Positions 1 through 8,995 of a stretch of DNA of 64,000 nucleotides are shown here, piece after piece. Under the pieces are notes generated by a model, which was not told the origin of the DNA, did not search any database, and saw nothing but the letters and a program-made list of their open reading frames with translations. The position numbers and the translations under genes were made by a program. Position 1 is the stretch's first letter. Each line of letters starts with the position of its first letter. The DNA comes from Collinsella sp. AF25-2LB (lineage in GTDB: Bacteria > Actinomycetota > Coriobacteriia > Coriobacteriales > Coriobacteriaceae). Location: contig NZ_QRUF01000010.1 in NCBI RefSeq assembly GCF_003458415.1, positions 1-64,000 of the forward strand. Direction: 5' to 3'.

Positions 1-11
1 CCCTAAGAGCA

Positions 12-34
12 AACCACCCTTTTTAAGGGTGGTT
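12..34. terminator. Hairpin terminator of a gene left of the window
   Basis: A 9-bp perfect stem (AACCACCCT / AGGGTGGTT) encloses a short T-rich loop. It lies just inside the window edge with no gene after it for 330 bases, so it most likely ends an upstream gene that is not in view. Confidence 0.5.
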
Positions 35-162
35 CTGATTTCACGGCACCTTGTCTCAAATGCGACCCGCTCGCTGACGTTGCCAAAATATCGGCGTTGC
101 CGTGGCTGGTAAATAGCTCCACTCATCGGGGACGTACTTAAATGAGTGCCCGCAGAATGAAA

Positions 163-218
163 GTGGATAATCTCCCGTTTTTGGGCTGTGCTTTGGGCAA
201 AAGTGGGAGATTATCCAC
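163..218. repeat. Inverted repeat in the tgt upstream region
   Basis: The 14-base word GTGGATAATCTCCC at 163-176 is repeated in perfect inverted form at 205-218. The rest of 35-365 holds no gene that I can support. Around 128-150 there is a GGGGACGTACTTAAATGAG word that resembles the GGGGACGTTCC repeats seen elsewhere in the window. Confidence 0.55.
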
Positions 219-365
219 GCTCATCCGGTAAGCGTCCAAAAATCCACGCTCATTTGCCGTGTCCCTGCCGTATCCTCCTCGCACCAGTTTCTGTCGAGTC
301 GGTGCTTCTTGCGGGTTGCCCGTATAATGGTTTGCGTATGAACCGCAACCAAGGAGTTCCAGTTT

Positions 366-1505
366 ATGGACCAGAACCTTTTTAAATTCGACCTGATTGC
401 CGAGGATCCGACGACGCACGCGCGTGCCGGCGTACTGCACACCCCGCACGGCGACATCGAGACGCCGATTTTTATGCCCGTGGGCACCAAGGCAAACGTC
501 AAGGGCATTCCTACCGAGACTGTCAAGAAGCTCGGCGCCCAGATCGTGCTCGCCAATACCTATCATCTGTCCATGCGTCCCGGCGAGGATACCATCGCCG
601 AGCTGGGCGGCCTGCACAAGTTCATGAACTGGCACGGCCCCATCCTCACCGACTCGGGCGGTTTCCAGGTCTTCAGCCACAACGATGCCGTCAAGCTCAC
701 CGATGAGGGCGTGCGCTTTATCGTCAACGATTACGACGGCCGCCACGTGTTTTGGACGCCCGAGGACAACATGGAAATCGCCATGAAGCTCGGCTCCGAT
801 ATCTGCATGCAGCTCGACCAGTGCCCGGGCTATCCCGCCACGCGCGCCTACGTTGAGCGCGCCGTTGAGCTGTCGAGCATGTGGGCCGAGCGCTGCTATA
901 AGGCGCATACCCGCGATGACCAGGCGCTCTTTGGCATCGTTCAGGGCGGCATGCACCTGGATCTGCGCCTGCGCTCGCTGCGCCATCTGGAGGAGTGCGG
1001 CGACTTCCCGGGCTATGGTATCGGTGGCTATTCGGTGGGCGAGGATCACGAGACCATGTTCGAGACCCTGGCGCCGCTCGTGAGCGAGTACATGCCCAAG
1101 CATAAGCCGCGCTACCTGATGGGTGTCGGCAACCCGACCACGCTCGTGCGCGGCGTTGGCGTGGGCATCGACATGTTTGACTGCGTGCTGCCGACGCGCA
1201 CCGGCCGTATGGGCACGGCATTCTCCAGCGAGGGTCGCCTCAACTTCCGCAACGCTCGCTTTGCGCACGACGACGGTCCCATCGATCCCACCTGCACCTG
1301 CCCGGTGTGCACGGGCGGTTACAGCCGTGCGCTCATCCGTCACATAGTCACGCAGAAGGAGATGCTCGGCGGCATTCTGCTTTCGATGCACAACATCTAC
1401 TACCTGCTCAACCTTATGCAGCGGGCCCGCCAGGCCATTATCGAGGGCCGCTACGGCGCGTTCGTGAGCGACTGGATGAACAGCCCTGCGGCGGTGGATT
1501 ACTAA
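366..1505 (+). CDS. tgt: Queuine tRNA-guanine transglycosylase
   Basis: Exchanges guanine-34 in the anticodon of GUN tRNAs for a queuine precursor base, in the cytoplasm. At 379 residues the protein has the usual bacterial Tgt length. The substrate-binding/catalytic DSGGFQVFS motif lies at about residues 96-104. The nucleophile region reads DCVLPTRTGRMG, where most family members have PTRNARNG, so the loop is slightly divergent. The C-terminal zinc site CxCxxC...H is present (CTCPVC followed by RH). An AAGGAG-like ribosome site sits just before the ATG. No other queuosine genes are adjacent. The call is firm; whether the preferred base is preQ1 or salvaged queuine cannot be read from sequence. 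Confidence 0.96.
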   Translation: MDQNLFKFDLIAEDPTTHARAGVLHTPHGDIETPIFMPVGTKANVKGIPTETVKKLGAQIVLANTYHLSMRPGEDTIAELGGLHKFMNWHGPILTDSGGFQVFSHNDAVKLTDEGVRFIVNDYDGRHVFWTPEDNMEIAMKLGSDICMQLDQCPGYPATRAYVERAVELSSMWAERCYKAHTRDDQALFGIVQGGMHLDLRLRSLRHLEECGDFPGYGIGGYSVGEDHETMFETLAPLVSEYMPKHKPRYLMGVGNPTTLVRGVGVGIDMFDCVLPTRTGRMGTAFSSEGRLNFRNARFAHDDGPIDPTCTCPVCTGGYSRALIRHIVTQKEMLGGILLSMHNIYYLLNLMQRARQAIIEGRYGAFVSDWMNSPAAVDY

Positions 1506-1654
1506 GAGCAGCACGGGCGCTTGCAGAGCGCGGGCAACGGCAAGGGGCGAGCGCCGGCCGGTCATCACGTTTGCTAACACCGCTTGCGCGACCGATGACC
1601 GATAGCTTGCAAGCACTTGATGCATCGTGGGTACCATGCCGAATAGTTGATGTT

Positions 1655-1697
1655 CGGGCGGGTGTTTGGCGCACAGCGTCGACCCCGCCCGTTTTTC
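1655..1697 (+). terminator. Hairpin with T-tract ahead of the LOG gene
   Basis: CGGGCGGG at 1655 pairs with CCCGCCCG ending at 1691 and is followed by TTTTTCTTTTT. It sits only 20 bases before the next start codon, so it could end tgt transcription or act as an attenuator for the downstream gene. Confidence 0.5.
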
Positions 1698-1718
1698 TTT
1701 TTCTCGATAGGAGTACCC

Positions 1719-2477
1719 ATGATTAAGAATGAGAACGTCGAGGGCGAGCCTGCCTACGACGAGACGTACCGCCGCGGCCCCGTGGTCATGCGCGGCCCCA
1801 TGATTCCTAAGGACAACACCTACGCCAACCTGCTGGCGCCCGAGGACTCGACCGACTGGCTGCATGCCGATCCGTGGCGCGTGCTGCGCATTCAGGCAGA
1901 GTTTGTCGATGGTTTTGGCGCGCTTGCCGAGCTTGGACCTGCGGTGACCATCTTCGGTAGCGCCCGCACGCCCAAGACCGATCCGCTCTACAAGGCGGCG
2001 CGTACCGTCGGGCGCAAGATCGCGCAACGTGGCGTGGCGGTCATCACCGGTGGCGGCCCCGGCATCATGGAAGCGGCCAACAGGGGAGCGGCGAGTGTCA
2101 ACGGCAAGTCAGTTGGCCTAGGCATTGAATTGCCGCACGAGCAGGGGCTCAATAAATACGTGAACCTCGGCATGGACTTCCGCTACTTCTTTGTGCGCAA
2201 AACCATGTTCGTTAAGTACAGCTCGGGCGCCATCGTATTTCCCGGCGGCTTTGGCACGCTCGACGAGATGTTCGAGGTTCTCACGCTGGTGCAGACGCAC
2301 AAGGTCAAGCGCATGCCGCTCGTGCTGGTGGGCACCGAGTACTGGCAGGGCCTATTCGACTGGCTTAACGGTCCGGTGATGGACGCCGGTATGATCAGCC
2401 CGCTCGATCCGGAGCTGGTGCACATCACCGACGACCTCAACGAGGCCGTCGACATCGCCCTGAGCGGGCTGATGTAG
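1719..2477 (+). CDS. LOG-family (TIGR00730-type) nucleotide phosphoribohydrolase
   Basis: Family members cleave nucleoside 5'-monophosphates at the N-glycosidic bond (cytokinin-activating LOG enzymes and bacterial purine nucleosidases such as PpnN); older annotations say lysine decarboxylase, which is not supported. The 252-residue protein shows the Rossmann-like nucleotide loop GGGPGIMEAANRGA and the diagnostic PGGFGTLDEMFE motif. The start at 1719 (MIKNENVEGE) is chosen because GATAGGAG precedes it; the frame is open further upstream only through the hairpin at 1655-1697. The gene stands alone and ends in a strong palindromic terminator. The exact substrate is unknown. Confidence 0.85.
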   Translation: MIKNENVEGEPAYDETYRRGPVVMRGPMIPKDNTYANLLAPEDSTDWLHADPWRVLRIQAEFVDGFGALAELGPAVTIFGSARTPKTDPLYKAARTVGRKIAQRGVAVITGGGPGIMEAANRGAASVNGKSVGLGIELPHEQGLNKYVNLGMDFRYFFVRKTMFVKYSSGAIVFPGGFGTLDEMFEVLTLVQTHKVKRMPLVLVGTEYWQGLFDWLNGPVMDAGMISPLDPELVHITDDLNEAVDIALSGLM

Positions 2478-2488
2478 AGTAGCTAAAA

Positions 2489-2550
2489 TGGGACGGGGCT
2501 AAAAAGACTGGTCTGAAACGTTTGATATCAGTCTTTTTTGCCCCGTCCCA
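2489..2550. terminator. Long perfect hairpin terminator of the GGGACGGGG family
   Basis: A 21-bp essentially perfect stem (TGGGACGGGGC...AAAAAGACT against AGTCTTTTTTGCCCCGTCCCA) encloses a 20-base loop. It follows the LOG stop codon by 11 bases and faces the convergent DegV gene. Similar TGGGACGGGG words recur at about 31670, 31720, 42820 and 45120. Confidence 0.75.
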
Positions 2551-2565
2551 AATGAACTGCTTCTA

Positions 2566-2632
2566 AGTTGCGGTGGAATAGGGATTGATTTGCGGCTGAT
2601 AAGCCAAAAACAGTCCCTATTTCACCGCAACT
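2566..2632. repeat. Inverted repeat with TTGCGGTGGAATAGGGA arms
   Basis: AGTTGCGGTGGAATAGGGA and its inverted partner TCCCTATTTCACCGCAACT surround a 20-30 base centre. A partial copy of the left arm (GTTGCGGTGGGATAG) occurs near 5980. It is likely a dispersed intergenic repeat, possibly also a terminator for the DegV gene on the minus strand. Confidence 0.6.
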
Positions 2633-2645
2633 GATGTGGGCGTCC

Positions 2646-3506
2646 CTAGTGAGTTGGCTGGTAGCGGGGGCAGTAGCTGATGGCGATGGCATCGACGCCT
2701 ACGTGGGTGGCGATGGTGCAGCCGATGGGGCCGGTGCCGGCGTCTACGTAGTCCTGGCCCGCGAGCGCCTCGTTGACAAGTTCCTGCTCCTCGGCGGCGC
2801 CGGTCGTGAGCACGCGCACGCTTGAGCCCGGGTGCTCGTCCAAAAACGCGAGGCAATCTGCCATGGTGTTGGCGACGATGCGCTTGGCGCCGCGGCCCTT
2901 TTTGCTCGCCTTGATCTCGCCCGACTGCCACTCCGGCGAAACGGCCAGGCGAATGTTGAGCATATGCGTGAGCTGGCCGGCGAGCTTGGGCGCGCGGCCG
3001 TTCTTAACGAGGTTCTCGAGCGTGCGGGGAATCAGCAGCAGGTGGGCGTCGGGCAGCGTCGCGCGGATCTGCGCCTCGGTTTCGTCCAGGCTGCGGCCAT
3101 CTTCGCGCATGGCCCGCGCATACTCCACCAGCAGGCCCTCGGCGCCCGAGCCAGTGCGCGAATCGATGCAGCGCACGTCGAGCTCGTGCGTTTCGGCCGT
3201 CAGGCTGGCGTTGGCATAGCAGGCAGACCACTCGCTGCATAGCGAGATAAAGATGGCACTATCGTGGCCGTCGGCGCGCACGCGGTCAAAGAGTGCCTTG
3301 AACTCGCCGGCGCTCGGCTGCGAGGTGTGCGGCAACTGCTCGGAACCAGCCATGCGGGCGACGTATTCCTCGGCGGTAATCTGCACCTGGTCGAGCAGGT
3401 CCTCGCCCTCGATAATCACATGCAGTGGAATCACGTAAATGCCGAGCTCTTGAGCACGGGCGGGGGAGATGTCCGACGTGGAGTCGGTTATGATGGCAAA
3501 AGACAT
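2646..3506 (-). CDS. DegV family fatty-acid-binding protein
   Basis: DegV/FakB proteins bind a fatty acid and present it to the FakA kinase for phosphorylation in exogenous fatty-acid use. The 286-residue protein starts MSFAIITDSTSDISPA, which is the classic N-terminal ITDSTSD motif. It continues with PHTSQPSAGEF and with SRTGSGAEGLLVEYA, which match the ligand pocket and hinge. The start at 3506 is chosen over an open extension to 3563 because it follows CGAAAGGTG. No FakA-like gene lies in the window. A second DegV paralog lies at 37280. The lipid specificity is not predictable. Confidence 0.88.
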   Translation of the reverse strand: MSFAIITDSTSDISPARAQELGIYVIPLHVIIEGEDLLDQVQITAEEYVARMAGSEQLPHTSQPSAGEFKALFDRVRADGHDSAIFISLCSEWSACYANASLTAETHELDVRCIDSRTGSGAEGLLVEYARAMREDGRSLDETEAQIRATLPDAHLLLIPRTLENLVKNGRAPKLAGQLTHMLNIRLAVSPEWQSGEIKASKKGRGAKRIVANTMADCLAFLDEHPGSSVRVLTTGAAEEQELVNEALAGQDYVDAGTGPIGCTIATHVGVDAIAISYCPRYQPTH

Positions 3507-3662
3507 AATTGCACCTTTCGTTGGGGCGCTTTCGCGCCGCCTTCTGAGAGCAAAGTGCGACAAGTATAGTGGAGTTGCTCTACATTGCTAGGTTCAATTG
3601 TTGAATAGTCAACAGTTTGAAGTGTCGGTGTGGAAATCATCAACTGGGGAAGAGGGATGCCG

Positions 3663-4325
3663 ATGGCGGCATTACAGCTATGCGAGCGGCCGATTGTGTT
3701 GTTCGATTTTGACGGCACGGTGGCAGATACGGGTCGGGCGGTGATGACCTCGACGCGCAAGACGCTGGCTGCGCGCGGGTTTTCGGAGGCACAGATGGGC
3801 GATTTGCGCCGTATGATCGGGCCGCCCCTGTGGAAAAGCTTTCACGACTTTTATGGCTTCTCGCGCGAGGAGTCGCTGGTGGTGGCCGACGAGTACCGCG
3901 CCTTTTTTGATGAGCTGGGACCGGAAGAGTATCCCGTGTTCGACGGGATCCCCGAGTTGCTGGATGGGTTGGCCGCTCAGGGCAAGCGCATGGCCGTGGC
4001 GACGTCTCGCATGGAGGTGAAGTGCGTCGACATGGTACGTGAACTCGGGCTTTCTCAGTTTGAGGCGGTGGTTGGCATGAATCCGCCGCAGGGTCGCGAA
4101 ATCAAGGCCGATTCGGTCCGCGACGCCCTGGCGGCGCTTGGCGCGATTGCCGATGAGGCCGTGATGATTGGCGACCGCTTTAACGATGTGGAGGGCGCGC
4201 ACGCGATGGGCGTGCCGTGTATCGGCATCTATTCGGGCGCGGCGGCGCCGGGGGAGCACGAGGCCGCGGGCGCCGATGCGGTGGTGCACTCGGTGGCCGA
4301 GCTTGCTAAACTTTTCGCTATATAA
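3663..4325 (+). CDS. HAD-superfamily phosphatase (Gph/PGP-like)
   Basis: Predicted cytoplasmic phosphomonoesterase of HAD subfamily IA. Motif I is FDFDGTVADT near the N-terminus, motif II the S in ATSRM, and motif III/IV the GDRFNDVEGAHAMG stretch near the C-terminus; a helical cap lies between motifs I and II. The length of about 220 residues fits phosphoglycolate-phosphatase-like enzymes. An AGAGGG ribosome site at 3651-3656 fits the ATG at 3663 best; ATGs at 3657 and 3630 are alternatives. It is transcribed divergently from the DegV gene and followed after 53 bases by the peptidase gene, with an AAGGAGG in between. The natural substrate is unknown. Confidence 0.85.
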   Translation: MAALQLCERPIVLFDFDGTVADTGRAVMTSTRKTLAARGFSEAQMGDLRRMIGPPLWKSFHDFYGFSREESLVVADEYRAFFDELGPEEYPVFDGIPELLDGLAAQGKRMAVATSRMEVKCVDMVRELGLSQFEAVVGMNPPQGREIKADSVRDALAALGAIADEAVMIGDRFNDVEGAHAMGVPCIGIYSGAAAPGEHEAAGADAVVHSVAELAKLFAI

Positions 4326-4378
4326 GTATTTGATGTGAGGGGCGGCACACTTGCCCCTTACTGGTAAGGAGGTCGTCC

Positions 4379-5815
4379 ATGAATCAGGTGGAGCAGAGCG
4401 TTACCGAGTACGTCGACGAGGTCTGGGAAGATGCCGTCGCCGATATCGAGCGGCTGGTGAGCTATCCGTCCGTGGCGGTTTCTGCCAATGCGGAACCCGA
4501 TGCGCCGTTTGGCCGTCCGGTCCGTGATGCGCTCGATTGCGCGCTCGGCATCGCGCAAAAGCTCGGCTACCAGACGAGCGACGACGGGGGCTATGTGGGC
4601 ATCGCCGACATTCCCGGCCGCGGTGACAAGCAGCTCGCGACCATTTGCCATGTGGACGTGGTGCCTGCCGGTCCTGGTTGGAACACTGACCCGTTTGCGA
4701 TGGAGCGCCGCGAGGGCTGGCTGCTCGGCCGTGGCGTGATCGACGACAAGGGCCCGGCGGTGCTGTCGCTCTACGCCGGCGCTTATCTGCTCAAGCACGG
4801 CATTGTGCCGCGCTATACCTTCCGCGCGCTGCTGGGCTGCGATGAGGAAGTGGGCATGTCCGACGTTCATCACTATCTGGAGAACTACGCAGACCCCGAC
4901 TTTCTATTTACGCCCGATGCCGAGTTCCCGGTCTGCAATGCCGAGAAGGGCCAGTTTGGGGCGACGTTTGTGAGCTCCAAGATCGACGGCGGCCGCATTG
5001 TGTTTTGGAGCGGCGCCGAGGCGAGCAACGCCATTCCGTCGCAGTCTATCTGCGAGCTCGCGATTGCCGCTGATGAGCTGCCGGCGCCGGTCGAGAACGC
5101 CGACCGCCTGGAGATTACGGCACTCGATAACGGGCATGCGCAGATTTTCGCCCACGGCATTGGCGGTCATGCCTCGATGCCCGAGGGAACGATCAATGCC
5201 GTCGGCCTGATCGTGGCGTATCTGCGCGAGGCCGAGGATGCGTTTGGTGCCCGCGGCGAGCGCCTGCTGACGCCTGCCGAGCACGAGTTTGTCAAGTTTT
5301 TGGCCTTTGTGCATGCGGACGCCTATGGCCGCGGCCTGGGTATCGACGCGACGAGTCCGGCGTTTGGCCCGCTCACCTGCAACCCCGGCGTCATCCGTGT
5401 GGTGGATGGCCATATCGAGCAGGTCATCGACGTGCGCTTCCCCGACAGCACGAGCGCCGATACCATCCGCGAGCAGCTCGAGCCGCTCGTGGGTCGCTTT
5501 GACGTGACGTATCGCTTGGGTCATGCAAAGGTGCCGTTCTCGGTGTCTGCCGATGATCCGGCCGTGAAGGCGCTTATCGATACCTATAACGAGTTTACGG
5601 GCAAGCATGCCGAGCCTTTTGCCATGGGCGGCGGCACGTACGCGCGCAACTTTGCCCGCGCCGTCTCGTTTGGCCCCGAGGAGACCGGTCTGGAGCTGCC
5701 CGCGTGGGGCGGCCAGATGCACGGCCCCAACGAGTGCGCCAACGAGGAGCAGCTCAAGCAGGCGCTCAAGATTTATATTGTGGCAATCCTGCGCTTGAAT
5801 GAGCTGGAGCTGTAG
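4379..5815 (+). CDS. PepV/Sapep-type M20 dipeptidase
   Basis: Predicted two-zinc metallopeptidase that releases amino acids from dipeptides in the cytoplasm. The 478 residues match the PepV/Sapep length, which is longer than ArgE/DapE because of an inserted lid domain. Metal and catalytic motifs are visible: HVDVVPAG (first His and Asp), GRGVIDDKGP (bridging Asp), CDEEVGM (Glu general base) and a C-terminal GGGTYAR segment followed by HGPNE. An AAGGAGG lies 6 bases before the ATG. The frame is intact and codon use matches the neighbours. It may form an operon with the preceding HAD gene. Confidence 0.88.
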   Translation: MNQVEQSVTEYVDEVWEDAVADIERLVSYPSVAVSANAEPDAPFGRPVRDALDCALGIAQKLGYQTSDDGGYVGIADIPGRGDKQLATICHVDVVPAGPGWNTDPFAMERREGWLLGRGVIDDKGPAVLSLYAGAYLLKHGIVPRYTFRALLGCDEEVGMSDVHHYLENYADPDFLFTPDAEFPVCNAEKGQFGATFVSSKIDGGRIVFWSGAEASNAIPSQSICELAIAADELPAPVENADRLEITALDNGHAQIFAHGIGGHASMPEGTINAVGLIVAYLREAEDAFGARGERLLTPAEHEFVKFLAFVHADAYGRGLGIDATSPAFGPLTCNPGVIRVVDGHIEQVIDVRFPDSTSADTIREQLEPLVGRFDVTYRLGHAKVPFSVSADDPAVKALIDTYNEFTGKHAEPFAMGGGTYARNFARAVSFGPEETGLELPAWGGQMHGPNECANEEQLKQALKIYIVAILRLNELEL

Positions 5816-5820
5816 GGCTT

Positions 5821-5910
5821 CCCCAGGCACCCGACCTTGCCCCTCAAACCGTCGCTTGCGTACCAAAGTACGCGGCGCTCCTCTTTCGGGGCAATCTCGG
5901 GCACCTGGAA
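5821..5910. repeat. Long imperfect hairpin (about 41-base arms)
   Basis: The sequence from CCAGGCACCCGACCTTGCCCC to the centre GTACCAAAGTAC is mirrored by GGGGCAATCTCGGGCACCTGG. Pairing is strong at both ends and weaker in the middle. It begins six bases after the peptidase stop codon. It lacks a T-tract, so it is more likely a repeat than a simple terminator. Confidence 0.6.
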
Positions 5911-5948
5911 AACCCCTATATCCTGCTTGGATACAAACTTGAATTACG

Positions 5949-5976
5949 AGCCCGGTGCTTTTGCCCGGGCTTTTTC
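5949..5976 (+). terminator. Rho-independent terminator
   Basis: AGCCCGG at 5949-5955 pairs with CCGGGCT at 5965-5971 and runs into TTTTTCTGTT. It ends the HAD/peptidase transcription unit. Between here and 6205 I see only a partial repeat arm near 5980 and a short CGACACTCC word; no clear Pho box could be identified. Confidence 0.8.
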
Positions 5977-6204
5977 TGTTGCGGTGGGATAGTCGTTGGC
6001 GACACTCCTCCGGTGTAAAAGGCGGGCCATGCTTGGCGGCGGGTTTGTTATTCGTTTGTAAAGCCGAGTCGCGCTTGCGGTAAGGGTCTATCAAATGACC
6101 GTAAGAAACCGCAGCTGGCGCGGGCGCTGCCCGATCGAGGTCGTATCTTTCCAAACAGCAAAGCGGGCAGGGTGCCCGCGAGTCGCATGTACGAAAGGAA
6201 GATC

Positions 6205-7143
6205 ATGCTCGATCAGGCTTATTCTCGTCGTCAGTTCCTCGGCCTCGCTGGTGGTTTTGCCAGCATCGTCGGTCTCGGTCTCGTTGGCTGCGGCGGCTCC
6301 GGCGCATCCGACGCCGCCGACAAGGGTAGCGCCGCTGCTGCCGAGTCCGTCTCCGGCGAGGTGACCTACGACGGTGCCTCTTCGTTCCAGGCTCTCGTCG
6401 AGGCCGCTGCCGAGAAGTTCATGGATGCCAACCCGGACGTCTCCGTCTCCGGCTCGGGTAACGGTTCGGGCAAGGGCCTGACCGCTGTTGCCGCCGGCAC
6501 CGTCACCATCGGCAACTCCGACGTCTTCGCCGAGACCAAGCTCGAGGCCGACCAGGTCAAGAACCTCGTCGACCACGAGGTCGCCGTCGTGGGCATGGGT
6601 CCCGTCGTCTCCAAGAACGTGACGGTCGACGACCTGTCCCTCGAGCAGCTCAAGGGCATCTTCTCTGGCCAGATCACCAACTGGAAGGAGGTCGGCGGCG
6701 ACGACGCCACCATCGTCGTCCTCAACCGCAAGGCCGGCTCCGGCACCCGCGCCACCTTCGAGGCCGCCGTCTTTGGCGACGAGGCCGTCGACTTTAAGGG
6801 CGACGCCGAGCTCGACAAGTCCGGCGACGTCCAGACTCAGATGGGCAGCACCGATAACGCCATCTCCTACCTCGACTTCTCGCACTTCGATGACTCCAAG
6901 TTCAACGCCATCAAGGTCGAGGGCGTCGAGCCCAAGAGCAAGAATGTCACTGATGACTCCTTCAAGATCTGGGCTACCGAGCACATGTACTGCTCCAAGG
7001 ACGCCGACGAGGCCACCAAGGCCTTCCTGGAGTTCATGCTTTCCGACGACGTCCAGGGCAAGCTCGTCGAGGAGCAGGGCTTCATCCCCGTCTCTGCCAT
7101 GAAGGTCGTCAAGGACGCCAGCGGCAAGGTCTCTGCTAAATAA
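6205..7143 (+). CDS. pstS: Phosphate ABC transporter substrate-binding lipoprotein
   Basis: Captures phosphate outside the membrane for the PstCAB transporter. The 312-residue protein starts MLDQAYSRRQFLGLAGG, a twin-arginine-like signal, and has a lipobox LVGC shortly after, so it is probably a Tat-exported, lipid-anchored protein. The mature part has the PstS hallmarks GSGNGSGKGL and NRKAGSGTRATFE for phosphate contacts and the SDVFAE loop. The ATG at 6205 follows GAAAGGAAGATC; ATGs at 6172 and 6187 are upstream alternatives. It is first in pstSCAB. Codon use is strongly biased to GTC/GCC/AAG, suggesting high expression when induced. Regulation by phosphate limitation is expected but no two-component genes are adjacent. 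Confidence 0.94.
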   Translation: MLDQAYSRRQFLGLAGGFASIVGLGLVGCGGSGASDAADKGSAAAAESVSGEVTYDGASSFQALVEAAAEKFMDANPDVSVSGSGNGSGKGLTAVAAGTVTIGNSDVFAETKLEADQVKNLVDHEVAVVGMGPVVSKNVTVDDLSLEQLKGIFSGQITNWKEVGGDDATIVVLNRKAGSGTRATFEAAVFGDEAVDFKGDAELDKSGDVQTQMGSTDNAISYLDFSHFDDSKFNAIKVEGVEPKSKNVTDDSFKIWATEHMYCSKDADEATKAFLEFMLSDDVQGKLVEEQGFIPVSAMKVVKDASGKVSAK

Positions 7144-7167
7144 GTAATCGCCCCGGAAAGGTTTGCA

Positions 7168-8076
7168 ATGGCAAAACAGCTGCCAAAGCGCGACCTTGAG
7201 AACGTGGGCCTGGGCGTCACGGGCGCGTGCGTAGCGCTCGTGACGCTTGTCGTTGCCGCGCTCATCTTTATGGTCGCCCAAAAGGGCCTCTCGGCTTTTG
7301 TCAAGGACGGCGTCTCGGTCGTCGAGTTTTTCACCGGCACCAAGTGGGACCTGGCCAACACAGCCGAAAACGGCCTGCCCTATACCGGCGCCCTGCCCCT
7401 GATCGTCACCTCGTTTGCGGTCATGGTGCTCTCCACGCTTATCGCGCTGCCCATCGCCATCGGCTCTGCCATCTTTGCGGTCGAGATTAGCCCTAAGTTT
7501 GGCTCTAAGATCTTTCAGCCGCTCATTGAGCTTTTGACCGGCATCCCCTCGGTCGTCTTTGGCCTGATCGGTTTTCACGTGGTCGTCGGTCTTATGAAGA
7601 GCGTTTTCCATGTGAGCACGGGCCTGGGCATCTTGCCCGGCGCCATCGTGCTGGCGGTCATGATTCTGCCGACGATGACCACGCTTTCGGTCGATGGCCT
7701 GCGCGCCGTGCCCGACGGCTACCGCCAGGGCTCGCTCGCGCTGGGCTACACCCGCTGGCAGACCATCTGGCACGTGGTGCTCAAGTCCGCCATGCCGTCG
7801 CTCATGACCGCGGTTATCTTGGGCATGACCCGCGCCTTTGGCGAGACGCTCGCCGTGCGCATGGTCATCGGCGGCATCGAGGCCATGCCGACGTCGCTGC
7901 TGTCGCCGGCTTCGACCATCACCACCACGCTCACCACGTCCATGGCAGTCTATGCCGAGGGCTCGGCCCAAGACGATGTTCTGTGGGCGCTCGGCCTGCT
8001 GCTGATGGGCATGAGTCTCATCTTCATCCTGATCATCCACCTTATCGGCCGCAAGGGGGCGAAGGCTCGTGGCTAG
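7168..8076 (+). CDS. pstC: Phosphate ABC transporter permease PstC
   Basis: Inner-membrane permease subunit, 302 residues with about six hydrophobic segments. It has a long periplasmic loop after the first helix and the EAA-type cytoplasmic loop near GYRQGSLALGYTRWQTIW that docks on PstB. The helix pair around LTGIPSVVFGLIGF is a strongly conserved PstC/PstA signature. It starts 24 bases after pstS, behind GAAAGG. Its stop overlaps the start of pstA by 8 bases, which indicates translational coupling. Confidence 0.93.
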   Translation: MAKQLPKRDLENVGLGVTGACVALVTLVVAALIFMVAQKGLSAFVKDGVSVVEFFTGTKWDLANTAENGLPYTGALPLIVTSFAVMVLSTLIALPIAIGSAIFAVEISPKFGSKIFQPLIELLTGIPSVVFGLIGFHVVVGLMKSVFHVSTGLGILPGAIVLAVMILPTMTTLSVDGLRAVPDGYRQGSLALGYTRWQTIWHVVLKSAMPSLMTAVILGMTRAFGETLAVRMVIGGIEAMPTSLLSPASTITTTLTTSMAVYAEGSAQDDVLWALGLLLMGMSLIFILIIHLIGRKGAKARG

Positions 8077-8995
8077 CACGCGTATCCACATCGACGAGGC
8101 GAGGCTCGGGCGTGTCCAAAAGCAGGACCGCTTCGCCACGGGCGTGTTGACGGCGATCGTCGCCATCGTCATGCTCATCGTCGTCTCCATGGTGGCCTAT
8201 ATCCTGTTCGAGGGCATCTCGACGCTGTTCCAGCCGGGCTTTCTCACGGAGCCGTCGCGCGCCAACGGAACGCAGGGCGGCGTGCTCTACCAGCTGTTCG
8301 ACTCGTTCTACCTGCTGCTGATCACCCTGATCATCTCGGTGCCCATCAGCCTGGGCGGAGCGGTCTTTTTGGTTGAGTACGCGCCGGACGGACCCATCCG
8401 CGACATCGCCTCCACCGCCATCGAGACGTTGTCCTCGCTGCCTTCCATCGTCGTCGGCATGTTCGGTTTTCTGGTGTTCTCGGTGCAGCTGGGCTGGAAG
8501 TACTCCATCATCTCCGGCGCTGTCGCGCTCACCATGTTCAATATCCCCATCCTGGTGCGCGTGATCCAGCAGGCGCTCGAGGACGTGCCACAGGCCCAGC
8601 GCGATGCATGCCTGGCCATGGGCCTTACCCGCTGGGAGGCCACGCTGCACATCCTGATTCCCGAGGCCATGCCCGCCATCGTGACCGGCATCGTGCTTTC
8701 GGCCGGCCGTGTGTTTGGCGAGGCCGCAGCACTGCTCTTTACCTCGGGTATGAGCTCGCCGGTTCGCCTGAACTTCTTGAGCTTTAACCTGTCGAGCCCC
8801 ACCTGTGCCTGGAACGTGTTCCGCCCTGGCGAGTCGCTCGCCGTGCATATCTACAAGATCTATGGCGAGGGCAGCCCCGAGGCCCAGCAGATCGTCTGGG
8901 GCACCGCGGCGCTGCTGATGATTTGCGTGCTGCTGTTTAACGTAGTCGCCCGTATCGTGGGCAAGCAACTGGCAAGGAGGATGACGGCCGAATGA
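8069..8995 (+). CDS. pstA: Phosphate ABC transporter permease PstA
   Basis: Second membrane subunit of the phosphate importer, 308 residues. It has the TLSSLPSIVVGMFGF signature in the middle and the EAA loop at AQRDACLAMGLTRWEATLHI. The start is a GTG inside the end of pstC (8-base overlap); the AGGGGGCGAAGG just upstream serves as ribosome site. The stop overlaps the pstB ATG in an ATGA arrangement. The order pstC-pstA-pstB is canonical. Confidence 0.92.
   Translation: MASTRIHIDEARLGRVQKQDRFATGVLTAIVAIVMLIVVSMVAYILFEGISTLFQPGFLTEPSRANGTQGGVLYQLFDSFYLLLITLIISVPISLGGAVFLVEYAPDGPIRDIASTAIETLSSLPSIVVGMFGFLVFSVQLGWKYSIISGAVALTMFNIPILVRVIQQALEDVPQAQRDACLAMGLTRWEATLHILIPEAMPAIVTGIVLSAGRVFGEAAALLFTSGMSSPVRLNFLSFNLSSPTCAWNVFRPGESLAVHIYKIYGEGSPEAQQIVWGTAALLMICVLLFNVVARIVGKQLARRMTAE

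Noticed and set aside
6091-8190. Very long open frame antisense to pstS/pstC (similar frames antisense to tgt, the ABC-F gene, pncB, proA and rho)
   Set aside because: These mirror strong GC-rich codon bias of well-supported genes on the other strand. They have repetitive His/Arg/Gly/Val-rich translations, no family motifs and no ribosome sites.
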